Shown: piece by piece, positions 9,984-18,294 of the stretch | How the letters are laid out: the number at the start of each line of letters is the position of its first letter | How positions within the stretch are numbered: position 1 is the first letter of the stretch | NCBI GenBank assembly: GCA_944330115.1 | Contig: CALVIN010000003.1 | Location: 186,001 to 250,000 of the forward strand | Source of the DNA: an uncultured Clostridia bacterium | GTDB lineage: Bacteria; Bacillota; Clostridia; Christensenellales; Borkfalkiaceae | Direction: 5' to 3' | Length of the DNA: 64,000 bases | Translations under genes and position numbers: made by a program | Notes under the pieces: generated by a model | Seen by the model: the letters and a program-made list of their open reading frames with translations, nothing else | Database searches by the model: none | Told to the model about the DNA's origin: nothing

Positions 9984-12017
9984 TTATTCGCTCTTGATCT
10001 TGCCGAGATTGTATTGCGCCGCAAATTTGCGCGCGGCCTCCACTATCTTTGCCTTGAGCTCGTCGGATACCTTTGCGCCCTTTTTGACCTCTTCGCAGAT
10101 ATCGGGGCAGGCCTCGTCGAAATAGGCGAGCAGCTTATCCTTGAAATCGGGCACGTCGTTTGCATCGACTTCGATGATGCCGTGGCCGAGCGCGGAGGCA
10201 AGCAGCAATACCTGCTGATACATCTGCAGCGGGCGCGACTGCGGCTGGCGCAGCAGCATCATAAGGCTCTTGCCGTACATGAGCAGCTTTTTGGTGGCGT
10301 CGTCGAGGTCGGAGGAGAACTGCATGAACACCTCCATCTCCCTGTACTGCGCGAGGTCGAGGCGCAGAGGGCCGGCTATCGACTTCATGGCCTTGGTCTG
10401 CGCGTCGCCGCCCACACGCGACACCGATATGCCGACGTTTACCGCGGGGCGCTGGCCCGAGAAGAACAGGTCGCTCGCGAGGAAGATCTGGCCGTCGGTT
10501 ATTGAAATTATATTCGTAGGGATATATGCCGAGATGTCGCCCGCCTGCGTTTCGACTATGGGCAGGGCGGTTATCGAGCCGCCGCCGTTTTCATCCGAGA
10601 GATGCGCGGCGCGCTCAAGAAGGCGGGAGTGCAGATAGAATACGTCGCCGGGGTATGCCTCACGGCCGGGCGAACGGCCTAAAAGAAGGGAGAGCGCGCG
10701 GTATGCCACGGCGTGCTTTGAAAGGTCGTCGTAGATAATGAGCACGTCCTTGCCCTGGCGCATGAAGTATTCGCCCATGGCGCAGCCCGAATAGGGGGCT
10801 ATATATTGCAGCGAAGCACTGTCGCTGGCGAAGGCGCACACTATTATAGTGTATTCCATGGCGCCGCGGCGCTTGAGCATTTCGGCAAGGCGGGCAACCG
10901 AGCTGGCCTTCTGGCCTATGGCTACGTATATGCAGATGACGTCCTTGCCCTTTTGGTTGAGTATGGTATCGGTGGCGATGGCCGTTTTACCCGTCTGCCT
11001 GTCGCCTATTATAAGTTCACGCTGGCCCCTGCCTATGGGGAACATCGAGTCGATGGCGAGTATGCCCGTTTCGAGCGGCCTGTTTACCGGCTGACGGTCG
11101 ACAATGCCGGGCGCGGGGTTCTCTATGGGCATGTAGGCCTTGGCCTCTATTTCGCCGCCGCCGTCGATGGGCGAGCCGAGCGCGTCCACCACCCTGCCTA
11201 TCAGTCCTTCGCCCGCGGGCACGCCCGCAGTTTTGCCGGTGCGGTATACGGCGCTGCCCTCTTCGACCTCTCTGTCGTCGCCGAAGAGTATGGCGCCCAC
11301 GCCGTCCTCGCCGAGCTCCTGCACCATGCCCTTTATGCCGCATTCAAAGGTGACTATCTCGCCGTATTCGACGAGGTCGAGCCCGTCGATGCGCGCAATG
11401 CCGTCGCCCACGGAGAGCACTTTGCCCGTCTCGTGCGCGGTAAGAGGCATCGACCAGTTATCTATGGCGCTCTTTAAGCCCTCCACCGATTCGCGGAGGA
11501 GCGTGGTTACGTTTGCCGAGGCCTTTATGTCCTCTTTGAGGCGGTTTATCCTGCCCTGCGCCGACCAGTCGAACACGTTGTCGCCGTATTCAAGGCGGAA
11601 GCCGCCCACAACGGCCCTGTCGATCACTATCTCTATCTCGGGACGCACGCCGTAGGTCTTTTGCAAAAAGTCGGCAATGCCCCTGCGCTGTTCGGCCGTG
11701 GGGGGCGTTACGCAATAGAGGCGCGCCGAGGGAGTCTCGGCGGTAATTTCCTGCTGCCGGGCGGGCGAGGGGACTGTGCCCGTCAAGTCGTCCTTTATCT
11801 TCTGTACGCTGCCGCGCGCCGACCAGTCATACACGTCGCCGCCGCACTCGAGGCGGAAGCCGCCCACGAGGGAATTATCTGTTATTATCTCCATCTGCGG
11901 GCGGGAGCCGTATTTGCCCTCGAGGAAGGAGAGTATCCCCTCCCTCTGCCCGGCCGTGGGGGGTGTTACGCAATATAATTTTGCCGTGAGGGCGGCAGGT
12001 TTTTTATTGTTTTCCAT
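9984..12017 (-). CDS. atpA: ATP synthase alpha subunit fused to two delta/OSCP C-terminal domains
   Basis: 677 aa, about 165 residues longer than usual. Residues about 168-677 are a complete alpha subunit ([10 protein letters not shown]-loop, [15 protein letters not shown]). Residues 12-79 and 97-165 are two tandem copies of a domain matching the C-terminal half of the delta subunit (compare E. coli MAGVIIRAGDMVIDGSVRG with [19 protein letters not shown] here). By hand alignment the copies agree at about 38 of 65 positions. A Pro/Gln/Glu linker joins them. No atpH exists: atpF overlaps the atpA start by 14 bp, leaving no room. In ordinary enzymes the delta N-terminal domain docks on the alpha N-terminus, so the fusion may replace that docking. 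The start has GGAGGC upstream. Confidence 0.95.
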   Translation of the reverse strand: MENNKKPAALTAKLYCVTPPTAGQREGILSFLEGKYGSRPQMEIITDNSLVGGFRLECGGDVYDWSARGSVQKIKDDLTGTVPSPARQQEITAETPSARLYCVTPPTAEQRRGIADFLQKTYGVRPEIEIVIDRAVVGGFRLEYGDNVFDWSAQGRINRLKEDIKASANVTTLLRESVEGLKSAIDNWSMPLTAHETGKVLSVGDGIARIDGLDLVEYGEIVTFECGIKGMVQELGEDGVGAILFGDDREVEEGSAVYRTGKTAGVPAGEGLIGRVVDALGSPIDGGGEIEAKAYMPIENPAPGIVDRQPVNRPLETGILAIDSMFPIGRGQRELIIGDRQTGKTAIATDTILNQKGKDVICIYVAIGQKASSVARLAEMLKRRGAMEYTIIVCAFASDSASLQYIAPYSGCAMGEYFMRQGKDVLIIYDDLSKHAVAYRALSLLLGRSPGREAYPGDVFYLHSRLLERAAHLSDENGGGSITALPIVETQAGDISAYIPTNIISITDGQIFLASDLFFSGQRPAVNVGISVSRVGGDAQTKAMKSIAGPLRLDLAQYREMEVFMQFSSDLDDATKKLLMYGKSLMMLLRQPQSRPLQMYQQVLLLASALGHGIIEVDANDVPDFKDKLLAYFDEACPDICEEVKKGAKVSDELKAKIVEAARKFAAQYNLGKIKSE

Positions 12018-12708
12018 CGCTGCCTCCGCTCACGCTCTTTAAGAATTCGTCGTATACGGCGCCGTCGCTCTCCGCGGAGTGTCCGCGCTCGATAGCCGCA
12101 AGCGCCGCGTCGCCCACCGCCTCGGCGACCTTGTCGGAGGGGGCAGAAGGCTGCTGAGCGCTGCGCGCAAGGCGGGAAGCCATGGAGGCGCGCGCCTCGT
12201 TTGAAACGCCCTTCACCGTTATGTCCTTATCGGCAGTTTTGAGGTAGCTGTCGTAGAGGGCCCTGTCGCTCTCGGGAGTGCTGCCCACGGCGAGCAGTTT
12301 TTCGGCGGACTTTACGACCATGTCGGCTATCTCATCGCCCGCGCCCGCTATGTATGCGGCGCGCTCGTCCTCAGAGCGCTTTCTGCCTGCGGCGAGTATG
12401 CTCTTGGCCTCCTCTTCGGCATCGGCAACTATCTGACGGCTGCGCTTTTCGGCCTGAGCGAGCACCTCCTTGCGGTGCGCCTCGAGCTCTGTATCGAGCC
12501 CGGCGAGCTTTTCGGTGCGCTCCTTTTCGAGCTGCTCGATCTCGGCTACCTTTTGGGCATGCTCTTCGGCGGCCTTTTTATACTTTTCCTCGCGCTCGCG
12601 CATGAATTTGCGCACGGGCTTGAAGAGGATGAATGTGAGGCCGACGGCAAGTATTATAAAGTTGAAAGCATGCAGCAATATCTGCTGCCAATCGATATTC
12701 AAAGGCAT
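12004..12708 (-). CDS. atpF: ATP synthase b subunit with duplicated C-terminal tail
   Basis: 234 aa against about 160-170 usual. One N-terminal membrane helix (residues 10-30), a long charged helix (35-125), then a typical b C-terminus (about 126-160: [27 protein letters not shown]). After a linker comes a second similar segment (about 194-228: [27 protein letters not shown]). The b tail normally binds the delta C-terminal domain; here both partners are doubled. This is peripheral-stalk architecture, with the membrane end in Fo. The GGAG site lies between a repeat element's end (GTGAAC) and the ATG. Overlaps atpA by 14 bp. Confidence 0.93.
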   Translation of the reverse strand: MPLNIDWQQILLHAFNFIILAVGLTFILFKPVRKFMREREEKYKKAAEEHAQKVAEIEQLEKERTEKLAGLDTELEAHRKEVLAQAEKRSRQIVADAEEEAKSILAAGRKRSEDERAAYIAGAGDEIADMVVKSAEKLLAVGSTPESDRALYDSYLKTADKDITVKGVSNEARASMASRLARSAQQPSAPSDKVAEAVGDAALAAIERGHSAESDGAVYDEFLKSVSGGSDGKQ

Positions 12709-12719
12709 AAAAAAACTCC

Positions 12720-13056
12720 GTTCACAAATTTTTTGCGCGGACCGCGCGCAAAAAATATCGTGAGATTTTGGGGAGCCAGCTCCCCCTTGATACGCGCGGC
12801 TGAAAACATTTCAGCCGTTAAGCGTGACCATATTTGCGCCGCCATAGGCGGCAGAGGGGTTTCATTTCTAAAACAAATAATGTCGCAAGGCGGGTTTCCC
12901 GCCGCCGCAGGACCCAATTTGCGCATACCTGCGCCTCAGCAGGGTGAATTCGCGCGACTATACGCTCCGTGGGCCCTTAAGGTCGCGCGAAGAGGGGCAG
13001 CGCCCCTCAAAATCACGAAATTTTTTGCGCGCGGCCCGCGCAAAAAATTTGTGAAC
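12720..13056. repeat. Complete 337-bp hairpin element filling the atpE-atpF gap
   Basis: Bounded by GTTCAC (12720-12725) and GTGAAC (13051-13056). The terminal inverted repeats run at least 20 bp (GTTCACAAATTTTTTGCGCG on both sides), and each end also folds into its own hairpin. Inside lie GGCTGAA/TTCAGCC with GTTAAGC (12798-12820), the GGCGGGTTTCCCGCC hairpin (about 12887-12902), and the TTCGCGCGAC/GTCGCGCGAA stem with GGGCCCTTAA in its loop (12949-12991). The right end touches the atpE stop codon; the left end touches the atpF ribosome site. Confidence 0.9.
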
Positions 13057-13482
13057 TTACAGTACGAAAATCAAAAGTACCGAAACTATCAATGCGTAAA
13101 TTACTACCGTTTCGATGAACACAAGTCCGAGCATCATCGTCGAGCGGATGTTGCCCGAGGCCTCGGGCTGGCGGGCTATGCCCTCCGACGCCTTGGCTAT
13201 GGCAAGGCCCATTCCTATCGCGCCGCCGAGTGCGGCGAGACCTATTGCTATGCCTGCGGCGATCGCCTTGCCGCTGGTGGCCTGCGCCTCGGCTTCTTCG
13301 GCAGAGGTATCCGTTTCGTAATCGGGAAGCACCTCGTTTTCGTCCGCGCTGGCTGCAACATACGTATCGGCAGCGGCGGGGAGCGTATCGGCCGGCTGCA
13401 CCGCCGACATTATCACCAGACCTGCCGCAAGCGCGATGAGCGCAGCTATCACTATACCGGTTATTCTCTTTGCAATTTTCAT
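13057..13482 (-). CDS. atpE: ATP synthase c subunit with N-terminal extension
   Basis: 141 aa; the usual c subunit is 70-90. Residues about 70-141 are the two-helix hairpin with polar loop ARQPEASGNI and the ion-binding carboxylate Glu124 (FIETVVIYAL). The position matching Gln32 of the Na+-binding Ilyobacter c subunit is Met91, which argues for protons. Residues 1-30 are a hydrophobic signal-like or membrane segment, followed by an acidic Ala/Asp/Glu stretch (about 31-68). The extension may be a cleaved signal peptide or a third helix; the sequence does not decide. A repeat element starts directly after the stop codon. Confidence 0.93.
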   Translation of the reverse strand: MKIAKRITGIVIAALIALAAGLVIMSAVQPADTLPAAADTYVAASADENEVLPDYETDTSAEEAEAQATSGKAIAAGIAIGLAALGGAIGMGLAIAKASEGIARQPEASGNIRSTMMLGLVFIETVVIYALIVSVLLIFVL

Positions 13483-13627
13483 AACATTTCCTCCGAAATT
13501 GCCTGTGAAAAAATTATTTTTTATATCAAGCCCGTGCGGGCGAATTTTTTATATTTTATATATTTTAATAAATTGGTATTAAATAAAAAATAAATAAAAT
13601 TAAATTTAAATTATTTTTAATTTATTT

Positions 13628-14485
13628 TTACGCCGCCTGCGCAGCCTTTTTTGCCTTTTTTACTTTGGGCTTTTTTGCGTGCGGCTCGGTCACCTCGCCG
13701 AAGTAGGTGGCGGTAAGCACCACGAGCACGTACGTTTGAATGAGCGCGTGCAGCAGCGTGAACAGCACGCCGACGATTACGGGCAGCACTATGCTGAGCG
13801 AAATTGTGTAATACACGAGCTCGGTGACGAGCAGGCCTGAAAGCAGCGCGCCGAAAAGACGGAAGCTCATGGATATGGGCAGCGAAAACTCCTTTAATGC
13901 AAGGCCTAAGCCGCGGGCACCGCTCTTTACTATGCCGCCGACGAGAATGACTATGTAGCTCATAAAGCCCATGGCGATGGCGGCGTTTATATCGGAGAGG
14001 GGCGCGGGCAGGCTTACTATCTCGCCGTTGGCGGCCGTAACCTGCACGCCCAAAAGCTCGAACAGCGTGCCTATACATATGTAGCAGCCCGCCGCAAAGA
14101 TGTAGCAGCCCAAAAAACCGTTGGAGTGGGGGCTGTTGGTCTTTGCCATATTGTCGAAGAAGTCGACGAGCTTTTCGATGAGAAGCTGGAACTTGCCGGG
14201 CACCTCTTTGAAGCGGGGCACGGCAAATATGCGCACGCAGATGGCAAAGATGAGCAGTATGGCCGTGACGATAAACGCCGATATGGCGGCGGGATTGACC
14301 AGCCAGCCGAACAGGCTTATTTGCTTTTCTTCGTGCAGAACGGCGTCGGTGAGTTCATCAGAAACGCTGCCCGACTTTTCAACGCCGCCCACAAGGAAGG
14401 CGCCCACGAGCAGCGCCACAAGCACGAGCACCACCGCCGCTATTATAAATATTTTTTTGTTAATGCCCTTTTTTACAGTCTTCAT
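13628..14485 (-). CDS. atpB: ATP synthase a subunit
   Basis: 285 aa multi-pass membrane protein, stator half of the ion channel. The essential arginine is in SMSFRLFGALLSG, and the last helices contain LLHALIQTYVLVVLTATYFGE. An N-terminal membrane segment precedes the usual fold, and the C-terminus is a Lys/Ala-rich tail (KKPKVKKAKKAAQAA). It is first in the operon; no atpI is seen upstream. About 145 bp of AT-rich spacer separates it from atpE. Confidence 0.95.
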   Translation of the reverse strand: MKTVKKGINKKIFIIAAVVLVLVALLVGAFLVGGVEKSGSVSDELTDAVLHEEKQISLFGWLVNPAAISAFIVTAILLIFAICVRIFAVPRFKEVPGKFQLLIEKLVDFFDNMAKTNSPHSNGFLGCYIFAAGCYICIGTLFELLGVQVTAANGEIVSLPAPLSDINAAIAMGFMSYIVILVGGIVKSGARGLGLALKEFSLPISMSFRLFGALLSGLLVTELVYYTISLSIVLPVIVGVLFTLLHALIQTYVLVVLTATYFGEVTEPHAKKPKVKKAKKAAQAA

Positions 14486-14911
14486 ACCTCACCGTATACG
14501 GATATATTTTCTGCAAATTTCTGCATATGCCGCGCGCAAAATGCGCATAAAATAAGCCGCAAATCGCCGATAAAATAAAAATAAATTCAATTAAATTAAA
14601 TGCAATTTAAATACAATTTATTTTATAATTTTTTTGCAATTTAACTGCCGATTTATTGCGTATTATTTATGCGGCAGCCGCCCGTTGCAGAGGCATACCC
14701 GCCCTTTTCGGCAAAAAAATAAACGCGCGCTGCGGCCAAAGGCCTGCATACGGCGTTCACCGAGAGGGCGCACAAGCGTGCCTCAAAATTGTGTGCACGG
14801 GCAAAACAGCCCGCGCCAAAAACCGAACGCCGCTCCCATCATGCCGCGCAAAAACTACACCTGAGTTCAGCGTATAGCCGCCGCACGGCGTCATTTCCCC
14901 CATTGAAATTC
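14486..14911 (-). other. Long 5' leader of the ATP synthase operon
   Basis: About 425 nt between the predicted transcription start and the atpB ATG. The promoter-proximal half is GC-rich; the gene-proximal 120 bp is almost pure A/T. No coding sequence on the minus strand is convincing. Length and composition would allow a regulatory RNA, but I recognise no known riboswitch. Confidence 0.35.
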
Positions 14912-14917
14912 ACGGTT

Positions 14918-14946
14918 ATTGTACGACAAAGTTTGCACGCTGTCAA
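14918..14946 (-). promoter_or_regulatory. Predicted sigma-A promoter of the atp operon
   Basis: Minus-strand TTGACA (14941-14946), 17-bp spacer, TACAAT (14918-14923). It is the best promoter match upstream of atpB. Confidence 0.7.
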
Positions 14947-15087
14947 ACATTAGAGCGCAGCAAAAGCTTAATTATTTCTTATACCCATATACCTTATACT
15001 TATGTTTTATATACAAGCTGTGCTTATAGCTGCGCGCAATTCCGGCGGCTTTGGGGCGCAAAAATATATATTATATGGTAATAAAAG

Positions 15088-15124
15088 GTATGCCGCCGCG
15101 CCTTTTTGGGGCGCGGCGGCATAC
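15088..15124 (-). terminator. Terminator of the membrane XRE gene
   Basis: Hairpin with arms around GCCGCCGCGCC / GGCGCGGCGGC, 21 bp past the stop codon, followed on the minus strand by TTTTAT. Confidence 0.65.
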
Positions 15125-15144
15125 AATAATTCTTATTTTTTAAA

Positions 15145-15636
15145 TTAAAATATGCGCACGAGCTCGTAGACGATAATGCCGACGACTATTGCGAGCACTA
15201 TCGCGCGCGAGGCGATGTAGCGTACGAACTGACTGCGCGGCATGCCCGAGAGGGTGGGCTTTGAGGCGAATGCGAAGCCCACATAGCCGAGCACGCCTGC
15301 GGCGCCCGGGATGAACAGCCATGGCACGGACGACAGCCCCGCCGCCAGAATGAACGCCACGGCGAACACCAGGCAGCCCACAGCGCACCAGTAAAAGGTG
15401 CGCGAGCGCTTTATTTTTGCGTTGCGCGCGGCGACCACGTCGTCATCGGAGATGAGCTCGTCGAGGCTGACGTTATACACCTTTGAGAGCAGTTTTAAAC
15501 TGTCTATCCCCGGGTAACTCTTGCCGTTCTCCCACTTTGAAATTGCGGTGCGGGTGACATATATCTTTTTTGCGAGCTCGTCCTGCGTGAGGCCGCTCTC
15601 CCTTCTTAAATTGGTAAGTTTTTCGCCGAGTTGCAT
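15145..15636 (-). CDS. XRE-family regulator with C-terminal membrane helices
   Basis: 163 aa. Residues 1-60 are a Cro/C1-type helix-turn-helix (LTNLRRESGLTQDELAKKIYVTRTAISKWENGKSYPGIDSL). About 20 charged residues follow, then three predicted membrane helices (FYWCAVGCLVFAVAFILAA, WLFIPGAAGVLGYVGFAFA, AIVLAIVVGIIVYELV). Such fusions are frequent in Firmicutes and may sense membrane signals. Single gene with its own terminator; target genes unknown. Confidence 0.85.
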   Translation of the reverse strand: MQLGEKLTNLRRESGLTQDELAKKIYVTRTAISKWENGKSYPGIDSLKLLSKVYNVSLDELISDDDVVAARNAKIKRSRTFYWCAVGCLVFAVAFILAAGLSSVPWLFIPGAAGVLGYVGFAFASKPTLSGMPRSQFVRYIASRAIVLAIVVGIIVYELVRIF

Positions 15637-15892
15637 GATAAAAAAATTGCGAAAAAATAATATTTAATTTAATTTTTATTTTTTATTTTATTTTTTCGCG
15701 GGAAGGCATTTGCCCGCGCCGCGGCGTTGCGGCGGTTTAAATACCCTTCCCTTTCCTCCTTGACTGCATTATACCACAAAACGCCGCCACAGCACACATT
15801 TTGAGCGACACCGCCGCTCACACCCGCCCGATTTTTTCTCTACCGTTGGTAGAGTGCGCTTATTTTGGGGAAAAAAATGCCGAATTGTTGTA

Positions 15893-16548
15893 GTTCTCTC
15901 GTTTCCCCTTCGAGGGACGAGCAAGGCATTTCATAGCACAATGGACACCCATTGTGCGTGCCGAGCGAGATGAGCGAGCGCATATGTAAGCGCGCGAGCG
16001 GTGACCGATGCAGTGCGGTTTATTTACCGCACGCACTGCAAGACGGTGGCATATACGAGCACCGCGAGTATATGACGGAGGGGTTTCACTTGCCGTCCCT
16101 TATAGGGAAGGTGGCGCTAATGAGCATAGCGAATTAGCGACGGAAGGGTTTTTATAGTCGCTTTTTTAACCCTTTCGGCAGGAACTTGCAACTGCAAGTT
16201 CCTGCCACCTCCCCTTCAGGGGAGACAAGGGTGTATTCACACCGCTTCCCTTTATTTGCTTTCAATAGTCGAGCAAATGAAACCCCTCCGTCTTTGCCTC
16301 GCTCCGCTCGGCAAATCCACCTCCCGCTCAAAGGGGAGGTACTTAATGCGGTAAAAAATCACCTCCCCTTTAAGGGGAGGTAAATAATGTAACACGAAAT
16401 ATTCCGCTATCTGCCGTTTCCCAAAGGGAGACATCTGCCGTTTCCACCCTGCGGGCGGAGCCACGGCAGAGCAGCGGCTTTAAAGCCTCGCGCGGCAGAG
16501 TGTCGTCGCCTTCGCTCCTCGCGCAGCCAGAGCGGAATTTTTGTGAAC
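15893..16548. repeat. Mosaic hairpin-repeat block downstream of tRNA-Arg
   Basis: No credible gene. Modules include the GTGT-type hairpin in reverse (GCACAATGG-ACAC-CCATTGTGC, 15936-15957), a GAGCGGTGACCG unit (15996-16010), GACGGAGGGGTTTCA (16075), CCTCCCC/AGGGGAG palindromes (16207, 16319, 16362), and stacked CTGCCG/CGGCAG units (16408-16500). It ends with GTGAAC at 16543-16548, 8 bp from the tRNA 3' end. The 250 bp to its left (15637-15892) is AT-rich, with nothing I can name. Confidence 0.85.
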
Positions 16549-16556
16549 TTCTTTTT

Positions 16557-16632
16557 TGGTGTGCCCGGAGAGGCTCGAACTCTCAACGAGGGCGTCGGAG
16601 GCCCTTGTTTTATCCAATTAGACTACGGGCAC
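16557..16632 (-). tRNA. tRNA-Arg (CCG anticodon)
   Basis: Cloverleaf read by eye: acceptor GTGCCCG/CGGGCAC, anticodon stem AGGGC/GCCCT with loop CTCCGAC (anticodon CCG, reads CGG), T stem GAGAG/CTCTC with loop TTCGAGC. The 3' CCA is encoded (16557-16559). The D stem has one C-A mismatch. A short T-run follows. Confidence 0.93.
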
Positions 16633-16789
16633 ATTGCATGGCATAGCTCGGCCGCACACCCATGCGGCCTTAATCAACAATATATTATAAGGTACTGCGC
16701 TTGCCTGCGGCTTCTCGCTCCCCTACAGCTATGCGCAAATTTATACAAGCCCTGCGCTCGCTTATCGCCCTGCGCAGACCTGTGCGTCC

Positions 16790-16966
16790 TTACGCAAACC
16801 TGTTCTTTTCTTCGTCGTATGTGCAGCCGAGCGCGCCCAGCCTTTTATACAGCTCGGAGACGTCCCAGCCGAGCTGCTCGCACAGTTCCTCGGGAGAGGA
16901 AACGCCGTCGCGCAGCTTCATGTTCACCATAGACAAAAGTATGGCTCCGTCCTGCGGCATCTGCAT
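16790..16966 (-). CDS. DUF4250 small protein
   Basis: 58 aa. The sequence MPQDGAILLSMVNMKLRDGVSSPEELCEQLGWDV...YDEEKNRF fits DUF4250, a short family common in Clostridia and of unknown function. The start is the ATG at 16964-16966, which has GGAGGTGA upstream; a longer in-frame reading lacks a ribosome site. It lies between tRNA-Arg and the divergently oriented mnmA. Confidence 0.8.
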   Translation of the reverse strand: MQMPQDGAILLSMVNMKLRDGVSSPEELCEQLGWDVSELYKRLGALGCTYDEEKNRFA

Positions 16967-17187
16967 ATCGTCACCTCCGCGCAGCCGCCCTGCCCGCCCC
17001 CCGCCAAAGCGGCGGCAAAAGCGCGGCATACCTGCGCTTAAAATATTATAGCATATTGCAAATACGTTTGCAATCACTTTTATTTGTGTTATAATTGATA
17101 AAAATAGCAATATATCGGTAATTTTGCGGTGCGCCGCGCAAAACATCGCGCAAAACGCCGCGCAAAAATGTATTTTAAAGGTATTTT

Positions 17188-18294
17188 ATGAACAAAAAGA
17201 CTGCCGTGGTCGGCCTGAGCGGCGGGGTAGACAGCTCCGTCGCCGCGCTGCTTTTAAAGGAGCAGGGCTACAACGTGATAGGGCTGTTTATGCTCAACTG
17301 GGAGGAGGAGGGCGAAAACGGCGCTTGCACCGCCGAGGAGGACTTCGACGACGTGAAGCGCGTGTGCGCAACGCTGGATATACCCTATTACAGCGTGAAC
17401 TTTGCCAAACAGTATTACGAGCGCGTGTTTGAATATTTTTTGCGCGAATATAAGGCCGGACGCACGCCCAATCCCGACGTTTTATGCAACCGTGAGATAA
17501 AATTCGGCCCCTTTAAGGAGTACGCCGAACACCTCGGCGCAGACGTGATAGCCACGGGGCACTACTGCGGGATAGCGCACGAGGGCGGGCGCAACTACCT
17601 TTTAAAGGCCAAAGATACAGGCAAGGACCAGACCTATTTTTTGAACCAGGTGCGCGAGGAGCAGCTGAATAAGATAGAGTTCCCGCTCGCCGCGCTCACC
17701 AAGGCCGAGGTGCGCGAGATCGCGCAAAAGCATGGGCTTGCCAACGCCAAAAAGAAGGACAGCACGGGCATATGCTTCATCGGCGAGCGCAACTTCCGCG
17801 CATTTTTAAAAAATTATCTGCCCGCGCAGCCGGGAGAGATACGCACGCTCGAGGGCGAGCGCGTGGGCGAACACGAGGGGCTGATGTATTACACCCTCGG
17901 CCAGCGCAAGGGGCTGGGGCTGGGCGGCATGCACGGCGAGGACGGCCGCTGGTTTGTGGTAAAAAAGGACCTTGAACACAACATACTGTACGTTTCGCAC
18001 GGGGACGAGGGGCCGCTCTATTCGGCGGCGTGCATCGCCGAGGAGTGCAATTTTATCGGCTTCGAGCCGCCCGCGGGCGAATTTGAGTGCACGGCAAAGT
18101 TCCGCTACCGTCAGCCCGAGCAGAAGGTGCTGGCAAAGTATGAAAACGGGCAGCTGAAAATAGAGTTTGCCGAGAAGCAGCGCGCCGTCACCGAGGGGCA
18201 GTATGCCGTTTTATACGACGAAAAGCGCTGTTTGGGCGGCGGAGTGATAACAGAAACTTATTCACGAAATTCTTCGGCTGGTGCCGCCGAATAA
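17188..18294 (+). CDS. mnmA: tRNA-specific 2-thiouridylase
   Basis: 368 aa. It makes the 2-thio group of U34 in Lys/Glu/Gln tRNAs using ATP and relayed sulfur. ATP-binding loop SGGVDSSVA (residues 10-18); catalytic cysteines in NPDVLCNREIKF and STGICFIGER; GHYCG and AKDTGKDQTYFL motifs follow. The C-terminus is odd: the last ten codons (SRNSSAGAAE) and the stop codon lie inside a repeat element that starts at 18261, so the original end was replaced or extended by insertion. The core enzyme looks intact. Stands alone on the plus strand. Confidence 0.95.
   Translation: MNKKTAVVGLSGGVDSSVAALLLKEQGYNVIGLFMLNWEEEGENGACTAEEDFDDVKRVCATLDIPYYSVNFAKQYYERVFEYFLREYKAGRTPNPDVLCNREIKFGPFKEYAEHLGADVIATGHYCGIAHEGGRNYLLKAKDTGKDQTYFLNQVREEQLNKIEFPLAALTKAEVREIAQKHGLANAKKKDSTGICFIGERNFRAFLKNYLPAQPGEIRTLEGERVGEHEGLMYYTLGQRKGLGLGGMHGEDGRWFVVKKDLEHNILYVSHGDEGPLYSAACIAEECNFIGFEPPAGEFECTAKFRYRQPEQKVLAKYENGQLKIEFAEKQRAVTEGQYAVLYDEKRCLGGGVITETYSRNSSAGAAE

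Noticed and set aside
10806-11477. Plus-strand frame opposite atpA
   Set aside because: Shadow of a well-conserved gene in GC-rich DNA; no ribosome site and no recognisable motif.
16970-17146. Longer start for the DUF4250 gene
   Set aside because: The extra 60 residues would be Arg/Gly-rich and lack a ribosome site; GGAGGTGA sits just before the ATG at 16966.
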